The notes under the pieces were generated by a model, which had not been told where the DNA came from, searched no databases, and worked only from the letters and a program-made list of their open reading frames with translations. Below, piece by piece: positions 1-10,699 of a DNA stretch of 64,000 nucleotides (position 1 is its first letter; each line of letters starts with the position of its first letter). The DNA comes from Tetracentron sinense (taxonomy: Eukaryota; Streptophyta; Magnoliopsida; Trochodendrales; Trochodendraceae), in contig CM026570.1 of NCBI GenBank assembly GCA_015143295.1, forward strand, positions 3,930,047 to 3,994,046, in the 5' to 3' direction. Made by a program: the position numbers and the translations under genes.

Positions 1-573
1 GATGATGCGAGTGTATAAAACCCTCAACTTATATAGACATAAGCTACAACCACCTATTAAAGAAATACAAGATACTAGTACAAATGCATTGTCCCCAACC
101 ATAGCCCTCTAACTTAACCTGGTAAGTAATCTTTTTTTTGGAAATAGATTACTTAACCTGGTAAGTAATCTATTTAAGCTTATTTACTAATTCATGGCCT
201 TCAATTAAAGTGTGGTTGCACATGAAATTCTCTATGTCGAGTACCTGCGATTCAGGCTTTACATACATGAAACGACTAGCTACATATAGACCCAACAAAA
301 CATGCTTGTGTTACTTATTGTTAAATATATGGCATTATATGCGAACCACAGCTTTGTTGAGTTTTTATCTTATGTTGCTGACCTTTCAGTGAAGTTGACT
401 TGTTTGAGGCTTCGTGTCATCCTTTAAGAAATTCTATGGTCGTTATAGATAATTTCATCCCGAAATTATCTTCAAAATACTTTTTCAATTAAATCAGCTT
501 AGAACTTTATAAGATATTCTACAAATTCAAAAGAATGGACCAAATTCTCTTGGAATTTAGTGATCCCAAAAAA

Positions 574-786
574 AGTTTAGGTTTTTTTGCTGGAGGCTTA
601 TGTATGGTGTTCTTCTTATCGATTCTAATGTGCAATCCATCGGTAAAAGTATAGGTTTTTTTGCTGGAGGCCTATGTATGGTGTTGATCTTATCGATTCT
701 AATGTGCAATAAAGTATAGGTTTTTTTGCTGGAGGCCTATGTATGGTGTTGATCTTATCGATTCTAATGTGCAATCCATCGGTATC
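574..786. repeat. Short tandem repeat, three copies
   Basis: Three consecutive copies start at about 574, 648 and 713. They are about 74, 65 and 74 bp long and each contains the motif TTTTTTTGCTGGAGGC followed by TATGTATGGTGTT. The middle copy lacks about 9 bp at its end. No coding function is visible. The array lies just upstream of a LINE RNase H relic and may be part of the same old insertion. Confidence 0.8.
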
Positions 787-956
787 CCTATGGTTAGTTG
801 CTACTCCTGTTGTTGTCGTAGGGATGATATTGAATCTTTAGAATATTAAAAGGTGGATAACTGAGATTGGTCTCTATACAAATAGAAAAGGTCTGGAGCT
901 TTCCCCTATTAATATTTTTATTCCTCACATCAAAGTTTTATTTATTTATTTATTGT

Positions 957-1345
957 TATTCATGTCAAGTGGTTTACACCTCCTCAAGGTAGACTGAAAT
1001 TAAATGTGGATGATGTTTCCAGAGGTAATCCGGGTAATGTAGTTGATAGAGGTGTTACTAGAGATCATGTAGGCAATCGTATAGCATCTTTCTATTCTTT
1101 TTATGGCCCTTTCAATAACCATATAGCAAAGACGCCTGATCTTCTAGATCTGGATAGTCTTACTTTGTCAAATTAGGTGTGGTTCATGTGAATGTGGAAT
1201 CGGATTCAAAAATTCTTGTGATTGCTTTGAATGATATATATAATCACTCGTCTTCTTAGTACTGAAACAAGCAGATCAATTGTTGCTCTTCTATGTGTCT
1301 TGTCAACAGAGAAGCTAATGAAGCTGTGAATTTACTTTAGTGACT
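957..1345 (+). mobile_element. Degraded LINE (non-LTR retrotransposon) RNase H domain
   Basis: Plus-strand translation gives a recognisable plant LINE RNase H start: VKWFTPPQGRLKLNVDD, then SRGNPGN and VTRDHVGN. It is followed by several stops and frameshifts. This matches the WxxPPxGxxKLNxDGAxxGNPGxAGxGG signature of the RVT_3 domain found at the C-terminus of plant LINE reverse transcriptases. The first catalytic Asp region is altered (NVDD where NVDG is usual) and the rest is broken, so it is a dead relic. A related fragment lies in the intron of PR-10 gene B. Confidence 0.6.
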
Positions 1346-1846
1346 ATACATGTACATTATTATATATTTGTTGAGTGGAGATGGTCAACTTGAGCCCGGC
1401 CCGACTAAAAAAGGTCTGCATATCAAGCACATTTAAAACCGGGCCTAGCCAAGCCCAGCCCAAGCCTGGTTCGGCTCATTGACAGGTCCAATTGTGCCTC
1501 GCTTATACAGACCTGATGCGCTAAAGCAACCCCATAGTGGCTTATGGCTAGATTATTGGGGGCGAGGCATTAATCAAATACAAAAACATCAGGAGTCCAA
1601 GTCCAACAAAATGGTTTGATTCATTTTCATCCATGCCAGTTAATATGCTCAAGAGCTGGGAGTAGCCTGTAGTCAAAAGCTTGCAAAAAGTGTGGGGTTG
1701 GGAAGCCCATCAATAAGGCCCAGCCCATGTAAAGATAAAAAATGCATGCATGCACCCATACTTCTCAGTGTCCTGAAGTCTAGTCTGACATCACGACCAT
1801 TCAAGTATATCCATCGGAATGGACTTATTTCCTTGTTTTAGCTCTT

Positions 1847-1980
1847 TTTTTATTTTTTATTTTTTTGCACAGTTTAGCTAGTGGGTTAGTATCTGTTCTA
1901 CGAAAGGATGGGGAAATCACTACGCCCTGCATGAGACTCGAACCCGGAACACACTACCACTGGGCTATTCCCGCGGTGTA
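1847..1980 (-). mobile_element. tRNA-derived SINE with perfect target duplication
   Basis: On the minus strand an RNA polymerase III box A-like TAGCCCAGTGGTAGTG is followed by a box B-like GGTTCGAGTCTC. The element ends in an A-rich tail, seen on the plus strand as a T-rich run at 1847-1868. It is flanked by a perfect 17-bp direct repeat, TCCTTGTTTTAGCTCTT, at 1830-1846 and 1981-1997. This is the hallmark of LINE-mediated retroposition. Confidence 0.8.
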
Positions 1981-2830
1981 TCCTTGTTTTAGCTCTTGAT
2001 TGGATGACTAATGCTACAAAATGATCTTTCCCTATAATCTAAGAGGTGGCCCAAATAATGAGTATTCCTTTACAGAGATCGTGACCTTTAAATATCAAGA
2101 ACTCAGGGAAGGCCACACCAAATAACACAGACGATTTGATTCCGTCAACTACCAGTGCCCCTATGGAAAATATTACCCACTCTTTACACTTTTTAACATT
2201 CATGGAATTCCTTCCATATTCTAATAAAATTTCCAGTTCAAAAGCAGAACCGTGGATACCGAAATATACTAGCGACTGACTTAATTAATATTGTAGGATT
2301 TCTTGGCAACAATGATCAGACAATACAAATTGAAAGTACATTTTCTTAGAAAAAGGAGCAAATGGCTCGATTCATTTATGTATTGACCATGATATATATA
2401 TGTAATAACCTTGACGTTTCTATTTTCTCGTTAAATGTTAATGAAAAGTGCAAAATAATTCAAATATTCAATTGAAATGACTAAGTCAATATTTTGAATA
2501 ACCAAAACAAGGTCACGGTCCTAATAAAGTCTAATTAACCAGCCATCGTGTTTGACACGGTAATCATGATTATAACAGCGCTCCTTAAATCTATTGTTGA
2601 TAATTATAATAATAATAACAACCAAATAAATAAATTTAGTTCCATTGTCGGAATCTAATGGTAATTACCTTGGGTCTGGATATAATACTCGGTTGTTAAG
2701 TACGTACAAAAACCTTTGATTAAACTAGCGGTCATCAGTCATGACTTGGCTGAATGGGTCGTTTTATTTAGTTGGACTTTCGCCGAGGAAGAACTTTCAA
2801 GCTTAAAATATGACTTGAGTAAGTTATGAC

Positions 2831-3040
2831 ATACCCCTGTGGTAAGTGTATCTTCCTGACATTGAGGTAGATTCTGAGTTCGATGTCCGAGGGGTGTGGT
2901 GGTTGTATCCGCCTTCTTACCCAAGCTTCAAATGCTAGACACTAACCCATTAACCTTCGGAACATATACTAATTACCCAGTTAAAGGGCAAATCGCTTAG
3001 CCCCGCTCATCTTCGGTTAAGCGGTTAAACCAGGAAAAAA
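2831..3040 (+). mobile_element. tRNA-derived SINE with perfect target duplication
   Basis: A 210-bp insertion flanked by the perfect 10-bp repeat AAGTTATGAC at 2821-2830 and 3041-3050. It ends in a poly-A run just before the right-hand repeat. Near its 5' end it has a box A-like TGTGGTAAGTGT and a box B-like GAGTTCGATGTCC. The open frame seen on the opposite strand here is incidental. Confidence 0.75.
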
Positions 3041-4031
3041 AAGTTATGACTTAGATAAGTTCATTTTCTCTAATGAATACATCTACAATGGGGTACGGAT
3101 CACCTTCTAGAGGTTCTAAGTGATGCCTACTCTAGAAAAATGACAGGTGACATGCCTTTGAAAATTTGACTATAGGATGTCAAGCTAGCTCCATTGGAAG
3201 ACAAGTGGAAAAAAGCTTAGTTCGATCGAGCATTTTAAACTATCTTATTACACCTTAATTGGTCTGTATTAACCCTTTAGAATTTAGTAAACCCTACCTA
3301 AGATTTTTCAATCTTCAATCGGATTGTTTAGGAACATCCAATTGATCTCATTTTTTGTCACGCATCTCTCAATTGACCTATCTTGACATCCAAATGTTGG
3401 ATTGGAAAACAACCAATCACGTGTCAAGCTTTTGGTGGGGGGTGGGGGCGCCCATTAGAAAGTCACCCCATATGCATATACACTCTTGAACGCATGATTA
3501 GGTTAGCATATTAGACCTAACCATTTAATTGACCCATAATTTCATGTTCGACTCTGTGGACTAATTTGCTCCTTTGTGGTCTTATTTCTCTGGTTCAGAG
3601 CTCTATGATCAGTTGCTTAAAGATTGTTTGCATTCAAACTTGCTGATTCTTGTACAACGAAAAACAAACACCATAAAGAAACAAACATAAATAAACAAAA
3701 GTTGCTCCCAAACAAGTCCTTAAATTTGAATGGTCATAACTCATAAAAGGGAAAATACAAATTTGGTTAGTCATGGCCGGTGGTATTAAAAATGTGGAAG
3801 TCACACTCAAGATAAGACCAAAAAAAAATTTGTTCTTTTTCTCTAAACATTTTCTCCTTGTTTTCATGTCATCATCAAATCCAAATGGCATTTCAACACA
3901 CCATATACAAAGAATATTATGATTTACAAAATCCAAGTTTTTCATTCGAATGAATATTTCAAACAAATATTATGGGAAATGATTTTTTCAAACTACTCAA
4001 GGAGTTGCACAAAATAAATGATTGTATATAT

Positions 4032-4576
4032 CAGTGTAGTCAAGGCGTCGACTAGGCAACGCCTAGGCGGTCGCCTAAGTGATTTTGGGTCTGTGTTGCC
4101 TAGGCGCCTCTCTAAGCGGGCGATTCTAGTAAAAAAAAAATTGTTTAAAAAGAATCTAAAATATCTCAATAAATAAATAAATAAAAATAAAAAAACATGT
4201 AATGAAGAAGTGATAAGATTTTAAATCGTTTTTTTATTAAAAATATCAATTTTTTTATTAAAAATATCGTTTTCAACGCAATCTGAGCCTAATATTATAC
4301 ATGGGACAATGACACAAATTTGAGTATTTGGCTCAGATTTTGAAGTGTTTAATACTCCACTATGTCATCATGTCTTTGGTTATGTGATGAATGATTGTAA
4401 TAGACTTTTTATTTTATATTTTTGTGGAATGTGGGTGTGGAGTTTTGGTCTTTTGGATGTTATATATAATAATATATATACGTGATATATATATATATTA
4501 AATTTATCGCCTAGGCAACGCCTCGCCTAGCCGGGGCTAATCGCCTAGGCATCGCCTAGACGCCTTGACTACACTG
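4032..4576. mobile_element. hAT-like MITE
   Basis: A 545-bp element with terminal inverted repeats starting CAGTGTAGTCAAGGCGT at both ends, continuing into imperfect inverted copies of CGCCTAGGCG. It is flanked by a perfect 8-bp target duplication, GTATATAT, at 4024-4031 and 4577-4584. An 8-bp duplication with CAGTG termini is characteristic of the hAT superfamily. There is no transposase, so it is non-autonomous. The interior is AT-rich. Confidence 0.85.
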
Positions 4577-4664
4577 GTATATATTGGCAAACATCTTTTA
4601 ATACTTGAATGCTGATAAATGTATTTCATTTATTACCAAAGAATTAAGTGTATTTCATTTATTA

Positions 4665-5533
4665 GGCACCGTTTGGTTAGCAATCAAGTGATGCCGAAAA
4701 AAAAGTGAAAGAAAATAAAGTTTGTTTTTCACTCTTGCATGTGTTCGGTTAGAGTCTGTTATAATGACAAATCTAGAGAAATAAGAGAACGAGAAAACAA
4801 ACAGTTATACAATGGAAACGTGATATACGTTATTCGAAAAGATATCTACGTCCACAGGAGAAAACGACAAGAAGATCCACTAAGAAATAAATGAGAATAC
4901 AGTGTACAAGCTCTGTAGAAACCCTCTCTCGAAAACCCTAGAATATGTCTCTTAATCGCAACCTCAAAGAAAACCCTTTATATAGCTAGGGTTACACAAA
5001 GAGACACAATGAGCCATACTTTAATCGGGTCGCTTCAGGTTGACACCGGGTCATCAAGAATCCGGATAAGATACACATCAACTTCCCAACAAAACCCATT
5101 TATTGAATTTGAGCTAAACTCACAAAGTCCATTTTGTGTGTGCAACCGGGCACATGGATCTTGTGTGCCTATCCATGATTAGAGATCCACACATTTACAA
5201 ATTGTGGGTATATTGATAAAATAATAAGACGAATTCACCTTCCACAATTTGTATTTTTATTATCATGGCTTATCTTTTAGTGCGCGTCAGGAGGGGCACA
5301 CAAGATTTGTGTGCCGAGTTGTACAAGTGCAAAAACAAACTAGACCTATATTTTCTCAAGAAAAAGTTACTTTCCTTTAGATTTGAAAGACAATTTTGAG
5401 GAAAAGTTGTGTGAGCTTAGGAAGAGTAACTTTCTCGAAAACATAGATTTTCATACTAAACGCTAAAAATGTATTCTTTTTCTTTTTTCCTGTATTTTTC
5501 TTTCCTGCAATTTCTTGCTAACCAAACAGAGCC
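4665..5533. mobile_element. PIF/Harbinger-like (Tourist-type) element
   Basis: Imperfect terminal inverted repeats (GGCACCGTTTGGTTAGCAA on the left, complement of GGCTCTGTTTGGTTAGCAA on the right) flanked by the 3-bp duplication TTA at 4662-4664 and 5534-5536. Both features are diagnostic of Tourist/Harbinger MITEs. At 869 bp it is long for a MITE and appears to contain an LTR-like segment at 4756-5091. Confidence 0.65.
4756..5091 (-). repeat. LTR-like segment nested in a Tourist-type element
   Basis: On the minus strand this segment begins TGTTGGGAAGTTGATG and ends CATTATAACA, giving TG...CA termini. It has a TATA box (CTATATAAAGGG, near 4975-4986) about two thirds from its 3' end, as in a solo LTR. 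I could not find a matching 5-bp target duplication, so the boundaries and the Copia or TRIM assignment are uncertain. Confidence 0.4.
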
Positions 5534-5829
5534 TTAAAGAAAAAGTGTTAAAATTTTCCTTTCGAAAGAAAAAAAAAATTAAACATGAACAGGAGCTCTT
5601 GTTCATATTATTATTATTTATTTATTTTTGAATCCATATCAGAAAATATCAACTTCTAATTCAAGTCAAACATTACAAGCAATCCCCAAATTAAAAGCAG
5701 AGTGTCACAACATAGGAATTCTTATTATCAAGCCAAGGGCAGTGTTGCCAAACAAAGGACACTAAGAGCCACTCTCTTAACACGTAATAGAGAAAGGGGC
5801 ATTCGACAGTAATTCAAGAAAGAGATACA

Positions 5830-7069
5830 TCAAGCATAGGCATCAGGGTTTGCCAGCAGATAGGCCTCAATAACCTTGTACATACCCATGGCTCTTTCCT
5901 TCCCTCCTTTGATTTCCTCTTCTTTGATCTCAAAGTCACCAACGGTAGTGTACTTGCTTGTCATCTTGCAAACACACCCTCCATCCGAAGTGGGCTCGAA
6001 CTTAACCTCGTAACCAATCGATTCAAGCTTCCCCATCAATGCATCACCTTCGATCATCGTGTACTTGCAAACCAATTTCTCTTTGTCAAGCTCATCCATT
6101 CGGTGCTTCACATACTTGAAATGACTACCTGAATAATGCACCAAATCAAAATCAAAATCATACTTATGTTTTCTAACATATTAGAACCTAAATAGAAAGC
6201 TTTACTTAGCAATTTATTTATTTATTTTTTGGTAACGGACTGTTCCAAACCCTTCGGGCAAAGATTAGTCTCTTTGGGTGTCTGCAGTGACCCATTCAGA
6301 ATTTTTCCTATAGACACCCGGGTAAGTCGAGGAGTGGGAGTTTAGCACACGATCACAGGGTGCAAACCCGAGGCACTAGCCAACTGCGCCAACCCCTCGA
6401 GGGCAAGGTTTGAAATCCCGACAATCTCGGCCATTTTTTGTCCTTCAACCCGAATCAAAATTTTGATTATCTCAACGAGATTTTGGAATTTTGATTTATT
6501 AAATGTTTTTTTTTATATATATATATACCAAAATTTTGTATGTCAAAAAAGTGTTTTATTAAAAATTTAGTATATTTATTTAAATATTATTATTTTATTT
6601 TAAAAATAAATATAATTTTTTGAAATTTCGATAAAAATTTCGAAATATTTTGAAATTTTAATAAAAGACCTATTTAAAAACAAATTTCCGAAATATCTCG
6701 GAGATAACGAGATTTCACTTTTTCGATGATATTTCGTATGAAATTTCCGATATCCCGTCCAAAATCATATTTTCCGATACTTGCATCATATCAATACTGG
6801 GAGTGGGGTGAAACCGGGATTTCACAAAATCTCAACGGATTTCAAACCATGCTGGTGGGTACTTAGTAATTTTTATTTGGCTAACCTGCAGCAAAGTTGA
6901 TTTGAGTGATGGTTCCAGGTCCTCCATCTCCGTTGATCATGTCGACGCTCTTTATAGACTGTGGAAGGAGCTTGGGAAGCAGGTTGTGGGAGTCGATGAT
7001 CAAGGCCTTGAACATCCTTGCCGGGAGGACTGGACAAGCGTACTCCTGGGTAAAACTTGTGATACCCAT
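5830..7069 (-). CDS. PR-10 / Bet v 1 family protein, gene A (2 exons)
   Basis: Exon 1 is 6886-7069 (184 nt) and exon 2 is 5830-6128 (299 nt). The 757-bp GT-AG intron splits codon 62 (Gly). The product is 160 residues, the usual PR-10 length, starting MGITSFTQEY and ending LLANPDAYA with a TGA stop. The start is the ATG giving MGI. The glycine-rich loop GDGGPG is at residues 47-52 and the C-terminal helix ([16 protein letters not shown]) is present. PR-10 proteins are small cytosolic Bet v 1-fold proteins with a large hydrophobic pocket. They bind flavonoids, cytokinins or other ligands and are often induced by pathogens or stress. The ligand cannot be told from sequence. A and B differ from C-H by the extra C-terminal Ala and by their long introns. 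A has ALMGKL where the others have VLGDKL or ILGENL. Confidence 0.92.
6210..6402 (-). mobile_element. tRNA-derived SINE in the intron of PR-10 gene A
   Basis: On the minus strand (sense to the gene) the element starts near CTCGAGGGGTTGGCGCAG. It has a good box A (TGGCGCAGTTGG), a degenerate box B region (GGGTTTGCACCC) and an A-rich tail, seen on the plus strand as repeated ATTT at 6211-6230. Together with the adjacent inverted-repeat element it accounts for most of the extra intron length compared with genes C-H. Confidence 0.6.
6407..6848. mobile_element. Inverted-repeat element in the intron of PR-10 gene A
   Basis: The ends are a perfect 12-bp inverted repeat (GGTTTGAAATCC at 6407-6418 and its complement at 6837-6848) that continues imperfectly inward. 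The 442-bp interior is very AT-rich with many short GAAATTTC and CGAGAT motifs. No clear target duplication or coding capacity is seen, so this is a probable MITE of unassigned superfamily. It lies directly next to the SINE. Confidence 0.5.
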
Positions 7070-7140
7070 ATTGGTCAAAAGGAAGAAGATGACAGATAGC
7101 TTTTGAGAGAGTGACAGAAATGGTGAAGAGCAGAGGTTGT

Positions 7141-7147
7141 TCTTATA
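7141..7147 (-). promoter_or_regulatory. Putative TATA box, PR-10 gene A
   Basis: The minus strand reads TATAAGA, 72 bp upstream of the gene A ATG, at about the place where genes C-G have TATAAATA. Confidence 0.45.
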
Positions 7148-7149
7148 GA

Positions 7150-7800
7150 TTGAGCAATGCTTTTAGGTGTTACCACATTTTCGGTTATTAAATACTCCAT
7201 TATAGTGTTGGAAGAGCCAAGTGGTTAGAAGACTTCATGTCTAAATGGTTGGTTATGGCAAGATTGGTATTTGTGGTCCACCAACTCATAAATACAACAT
7301 TTTAAATACAAACATAGGCTCTGCTCCACGGACGACACAGTGACAATCTTGTAATTAATGAGAGAACGTGTTTTTTTTTTTTTTTTTAAATGTCTGTCCA
7401 TCTCTCCACAATTACAAAAGTGTCATTGCGTTAATACTAAGACTGGGAGCACCGCTTTTCTGAGATGAAGCAGAGCTACGCCTTTAAATTAAACTATGAA
7501 TACAAATAAATATCAATGGGAGATCTGATTTTAAAAGATTTTTGAAGCTCCTAATACATGCCTAATTTTTTTTTTTGGTGTTTTAGTAAATATATAAATT
7601 AAATTTGGATATTTATCAAAAATATTTCTAAAAATTAAACACGTTTTGGAAGTTCAGGTGGGTATTTAAACTCATGCAAATTTCATTAATAGGGTGAGCC
7701 CTCCTCTTCTTTCATGCTGATGGTGACGAACTTATCCATGATTGGCCTTATTTCCGTCATTGAGCTTTGGATGAGCTAACTTGTTGCCTTTGGTAGGTGA
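7150..7800. other. Intergenic AT-rich sequence upstream of gene A
   Basis: Contains poly-T at 7371-7387 and short AT-rich runs. No gene, RNA or bounded element is recognised. Confidence 0.5.
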
Positions 7801-8046
7801 GGGCGGAGCCAAGATTCTCTTGCAGGGGAGCTAACAATGGGAGTTCGGGGACTTAGCCCCAAATTTTTTTTTAGGGACAAGTTCATTTAAAAAAATATAT
7901 TTTTTCCTAGAAGTTTAGGGGGGCTAGAGCCCCCCATCCCCAGCTTTGCTCCTCTCCTAGGCTACGCCCCTATTAGTAGTATAGAATTTTTTTTTGCCCA
8001 AAATTTGAGGGAGGCTTTAGCCCCCCGGGCCCATGTGGCTCCGCCC
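7801..8046. mobile_element. Short inverted-repeat element with GGGCGGAGCCA ends
   Basis: GGGCGGAGCCA at 7801-7811 and its inverted copy at 8036-8046 bound a G/C-patchy 246-bp segment with repeated GCCCC and GGGGG blocks. Related fragments occur near 11360-11480, 21330-21440 and 24905-24955. No clean target duplication was found, so the superfamily is unassigned. Confidence 0.5.
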
Positions 8047-8049
8047 TTG

Positions 8050-8958
8050 ATGGTAAGATGTGCCCCTCTTATGAGGGTGGCTTGGGATTTCTTTTTGGTT
8101 GATGCTTGGGATTGAGTATAGTGAGATAAACATCTCTTCGGCATGCGATGTTGCAAATAAAAAATATATTTAAAAATAAAAAAGTTCCTGTGTATGGCCA
8201 TGGGTTAGTACCTTAAATCATAGTTACCTAACATCTATATCTATATAGTATCCATATAATACTTTTAGGGGGGATCGTATTTAAAATTGTTTGTTTTTAC
8301 CGTGTTACGTATTATATGCGTATCGTTGTATAATATTTGTTTAATACGCAAATTATGTATTAAACACATACAATACACGTATTTGTGTCATATTTTTCCG
8401 TGTTAAATGCATATTCCATATTAAATGATTATTATTAGTTAATACTATTTTTATTATTATTTATTTATAATTATTAATTATGTTATAATTTTTTCATACT
8501 ACCCGTACATCATGAATGGGTCATTGTCATATTATACCCGTACCCATACTTGGTAACTATGCTTTAAATGCTCTATTCCACAGTCCACCAGAAAAAGCCG
8601 ATAAAATTCTCCATATGGGATCGCATAAATGATCTAGAAGCCGAATATACGGATCAAATTTCATTAGATTTGTTTCCCAACATGTAATGGTTTATCGGAT
8701 TACCACAATTGGCCGGTGTATACAGGTAAATCGATCCCAGAGATCCCTTTATGAGGGGCACACCATTACCACGAAGGCATGCATTTTCATAGCCTCGTCT
8801 TCATAAGAAATTTACATTATGAGATTTAACTAGAATAGGAGTTCCGATTGAAAAATTCAATTGGAGCAATCCAAAAAATGTCCTAGGAAGGGGTATTTAT
8901 ATGAAAAACAATTGTGTTAGAAAATACCCTTCTTTGAGTTTGTAATTACCAAACTATC
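8050..8958. other. Intergenic AT-rich sequence
   Basis: Contains an imperfect run of TATTA, TACGTA and ATACGTATT motifs at 8260-8540. No reading frame, RNA gene or bounded element can be supported. Confidence 0.5.
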
Positions 8959-9080
8959 GATTCTTGGCTCCCCTCTCTAACGGTTGCATGGGGTGGGGGT
9001 ATTCCATATATAGCCAATGGGATTAGTCTGAGTTTTCAAGACCCAAGATATTCACGGTTATCGGAAAAAAAAAAAAAAAT
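8959..9080 (+). mobile_element. 5'-truncated copy of a SINE family
   Basis: Starts inside the family at ATTCTTGGCTCCCCTC. It then follows the same order of motifs as the full copy at 44121-44300 (GGGGTGGGGGTATTCC, GATTAGTCTGAG, GATATTCACGGTTATC) and ends in a poly-A run. Polymerase III boxes are missing, so it is dead. Confidence 0.65.
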
Positions 9081-9428
9081 TTATACACCAAGAATGGCCA
9101 ATTGAGATTGCAAGGGAATGAGCAAGCTAAGAAGGGGGGCAGATCGACTCTCTTGAGACACTCAAGGGAGTTACACGCTCTGACCGCAAATCATTCCCCG
9201 GGTGTTAACCATTATTAATTTAAAAATTCAAAAGTTGAAATCACATAAACAGTAAATAATTGGCTCTCAATTTTCACTTTTGAGTCATCTGAGAAGATCA
9301 TTCCCCCCAAACAATATTCAGGATTAATTTGCAAGATGTTACGTAGATTTATATGGCAAGAGAGAGTTCTTATTATTAACATATAACAGAGAAGAATTAC
9401 TAGGAGTAACTGTAACAAAAAAAAAACC

Positions 9429-10494
9429 TTAAGCATAGGCATCTGGATTTGCCAAGAGGTAGGCTTCCATAACTTTGTACATCCCCATTGCCTTTTCCTT
9501 TCCGAACTCAATATCCTCTTCCTTGTACTCAACATCATCCTCTGTATGGTACTCGCTTAGCATTTTAAAAATGCATCCACCGTCGCCATAAGCCTCGAAC
9601 GTAACCTCATAAGCAATGGATTTGAGATTCTCCCCCAAGATATCACCTTCAATCAAAGTGTACTTGCACACAAAATTCTCTTTATCGAGCTTGTCAATCC
9701 GGTGCTTCATGTACTTGAAATGACTCCCTATACATTGAACCAAATGAAGTACGCTTATGTTTCAGAATTTGCTTAATATATGACACTAAATATAACATAA
9801 CATCATTAAATCTAGCTTATTAGAGAACATTCAGGTAAGATAATAGCTACATTTTTTCTCTTCATATGTCTCTCATATTAATAATAATATTGCCGTGCAC
9901 TATTAGATGGGCTTTCTCTTTGTCAAAGAGTTTGTTGCTCCATGTTGATGTTGAATCTGATTCTAAAATTCTTGTAGATACTTGGAGTGGTAAAATTAAA
10001 CTATTTGGTCTTCTTGGTACTAGAACAAATAAATGATCTGTTCTTCTTTTTGACACATTTATAGAGAAGCTAATGAGATTATAGATTTTCTAGCTAATTG
10101 TGGTTGTGGTGTTCAAGAATTTAATTTCTTTTATTAGGTTCAAGATTCTCCTGTTAAGCTTAGATCTTTGATTTTTCTAGATAAATTAGTATTGGGTAAT
10201 ATTAGAGTTTGTTAGTTTTCTAGGGGTAAGGAAACTGGTACCCCCCCCTCTCCCGAAAAACAAAAAAAAAATGTAAAAAAAGTTAACTAAGTCTAGCTTA
10301 TGTCGCTAACCTTCGGTGAAGTTGAGTTGCTTGATGCTTCCAACTCCTCCATCTCCTTGAATAGTATCGATGCTCTTTATCGAATGAGGCATGAGCTTCG
10401 GGGATAGGTTATCTGAGTCAAGGATCAAGGCTTTGAACATCCTAGCCGGAGCAATCGGAGATTCGAACTCCTGGGCGAAACTGGTGACACCCAT
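9429..10494 (-). CDS. PR-10 / Bet v 1 family protein, gene B (2 exons)
   Basis: Exon 1 is 10311-10494 (184 nt) and exon 2 is 9429-9727 (299 nt). The 583-bp GT-AG intron splits the codon-62 Gly. The 160-residue product starts MGVTSFAQEF and ends LLANPDAYA, with a TAA stop. The glycine-rich loop GDGGVG is intact. Exon 2 is the most diverged of the array: FEAYGDGGCIFKMLSEYHTEDDVEYKEEDIEFGKEK, with an acidic stretch where C-H have HTKGDLVLK. This may change surface charge or ligand entry. The intron contains a LINE RNase H relic in antisense orientation. The nearest TATA-like motif (TATTAATA at 10541-10548) is only 47 bp upstream of the ATG, so the promoter may be weak. The coding frame has no breaks. 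Confidence 0.9.
9895..10225 (+). mobile_element. LINE RNase H C-terminal relic inside the intron of gene B
   Basis: Plus-strand frames give LLHVDVESDSKILVDTW and then, after stops and a frameshift, REANEIIDFLANCGCGVQEF. This is the conserved end of a plant LINE RNase H domain (HxxREAN...ADxLA). It is antisense to gene B and accounts for much of the enlarged intron. It is homologous to part of the relic at 957-1345. Confidence 0.6.
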
Positions 10495-10699
10495 GTTCCT
10501 CTCAGAGTAAGAAACTGGTGAAGATGGTGATTACAACATGTATTAATAGATCGAGTCTTGTGAATTATCTTTTCCCTAATAAAAGTCTGTTGTCCAAGTT
10601 CAAAGTTCGGGGCACTCGGCCATTGAATGAAACCCATTTCTTACTAATTCCGGTGGGCTTGACCCAAAACCAGGGAGATTTTCCAAGTTGTGGGACCAT

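Noticed and set aside
210..392. 60-codon plus-strand open frame near the window start
   Set aside because: AT-rich, no domain, no splice or promoter context.
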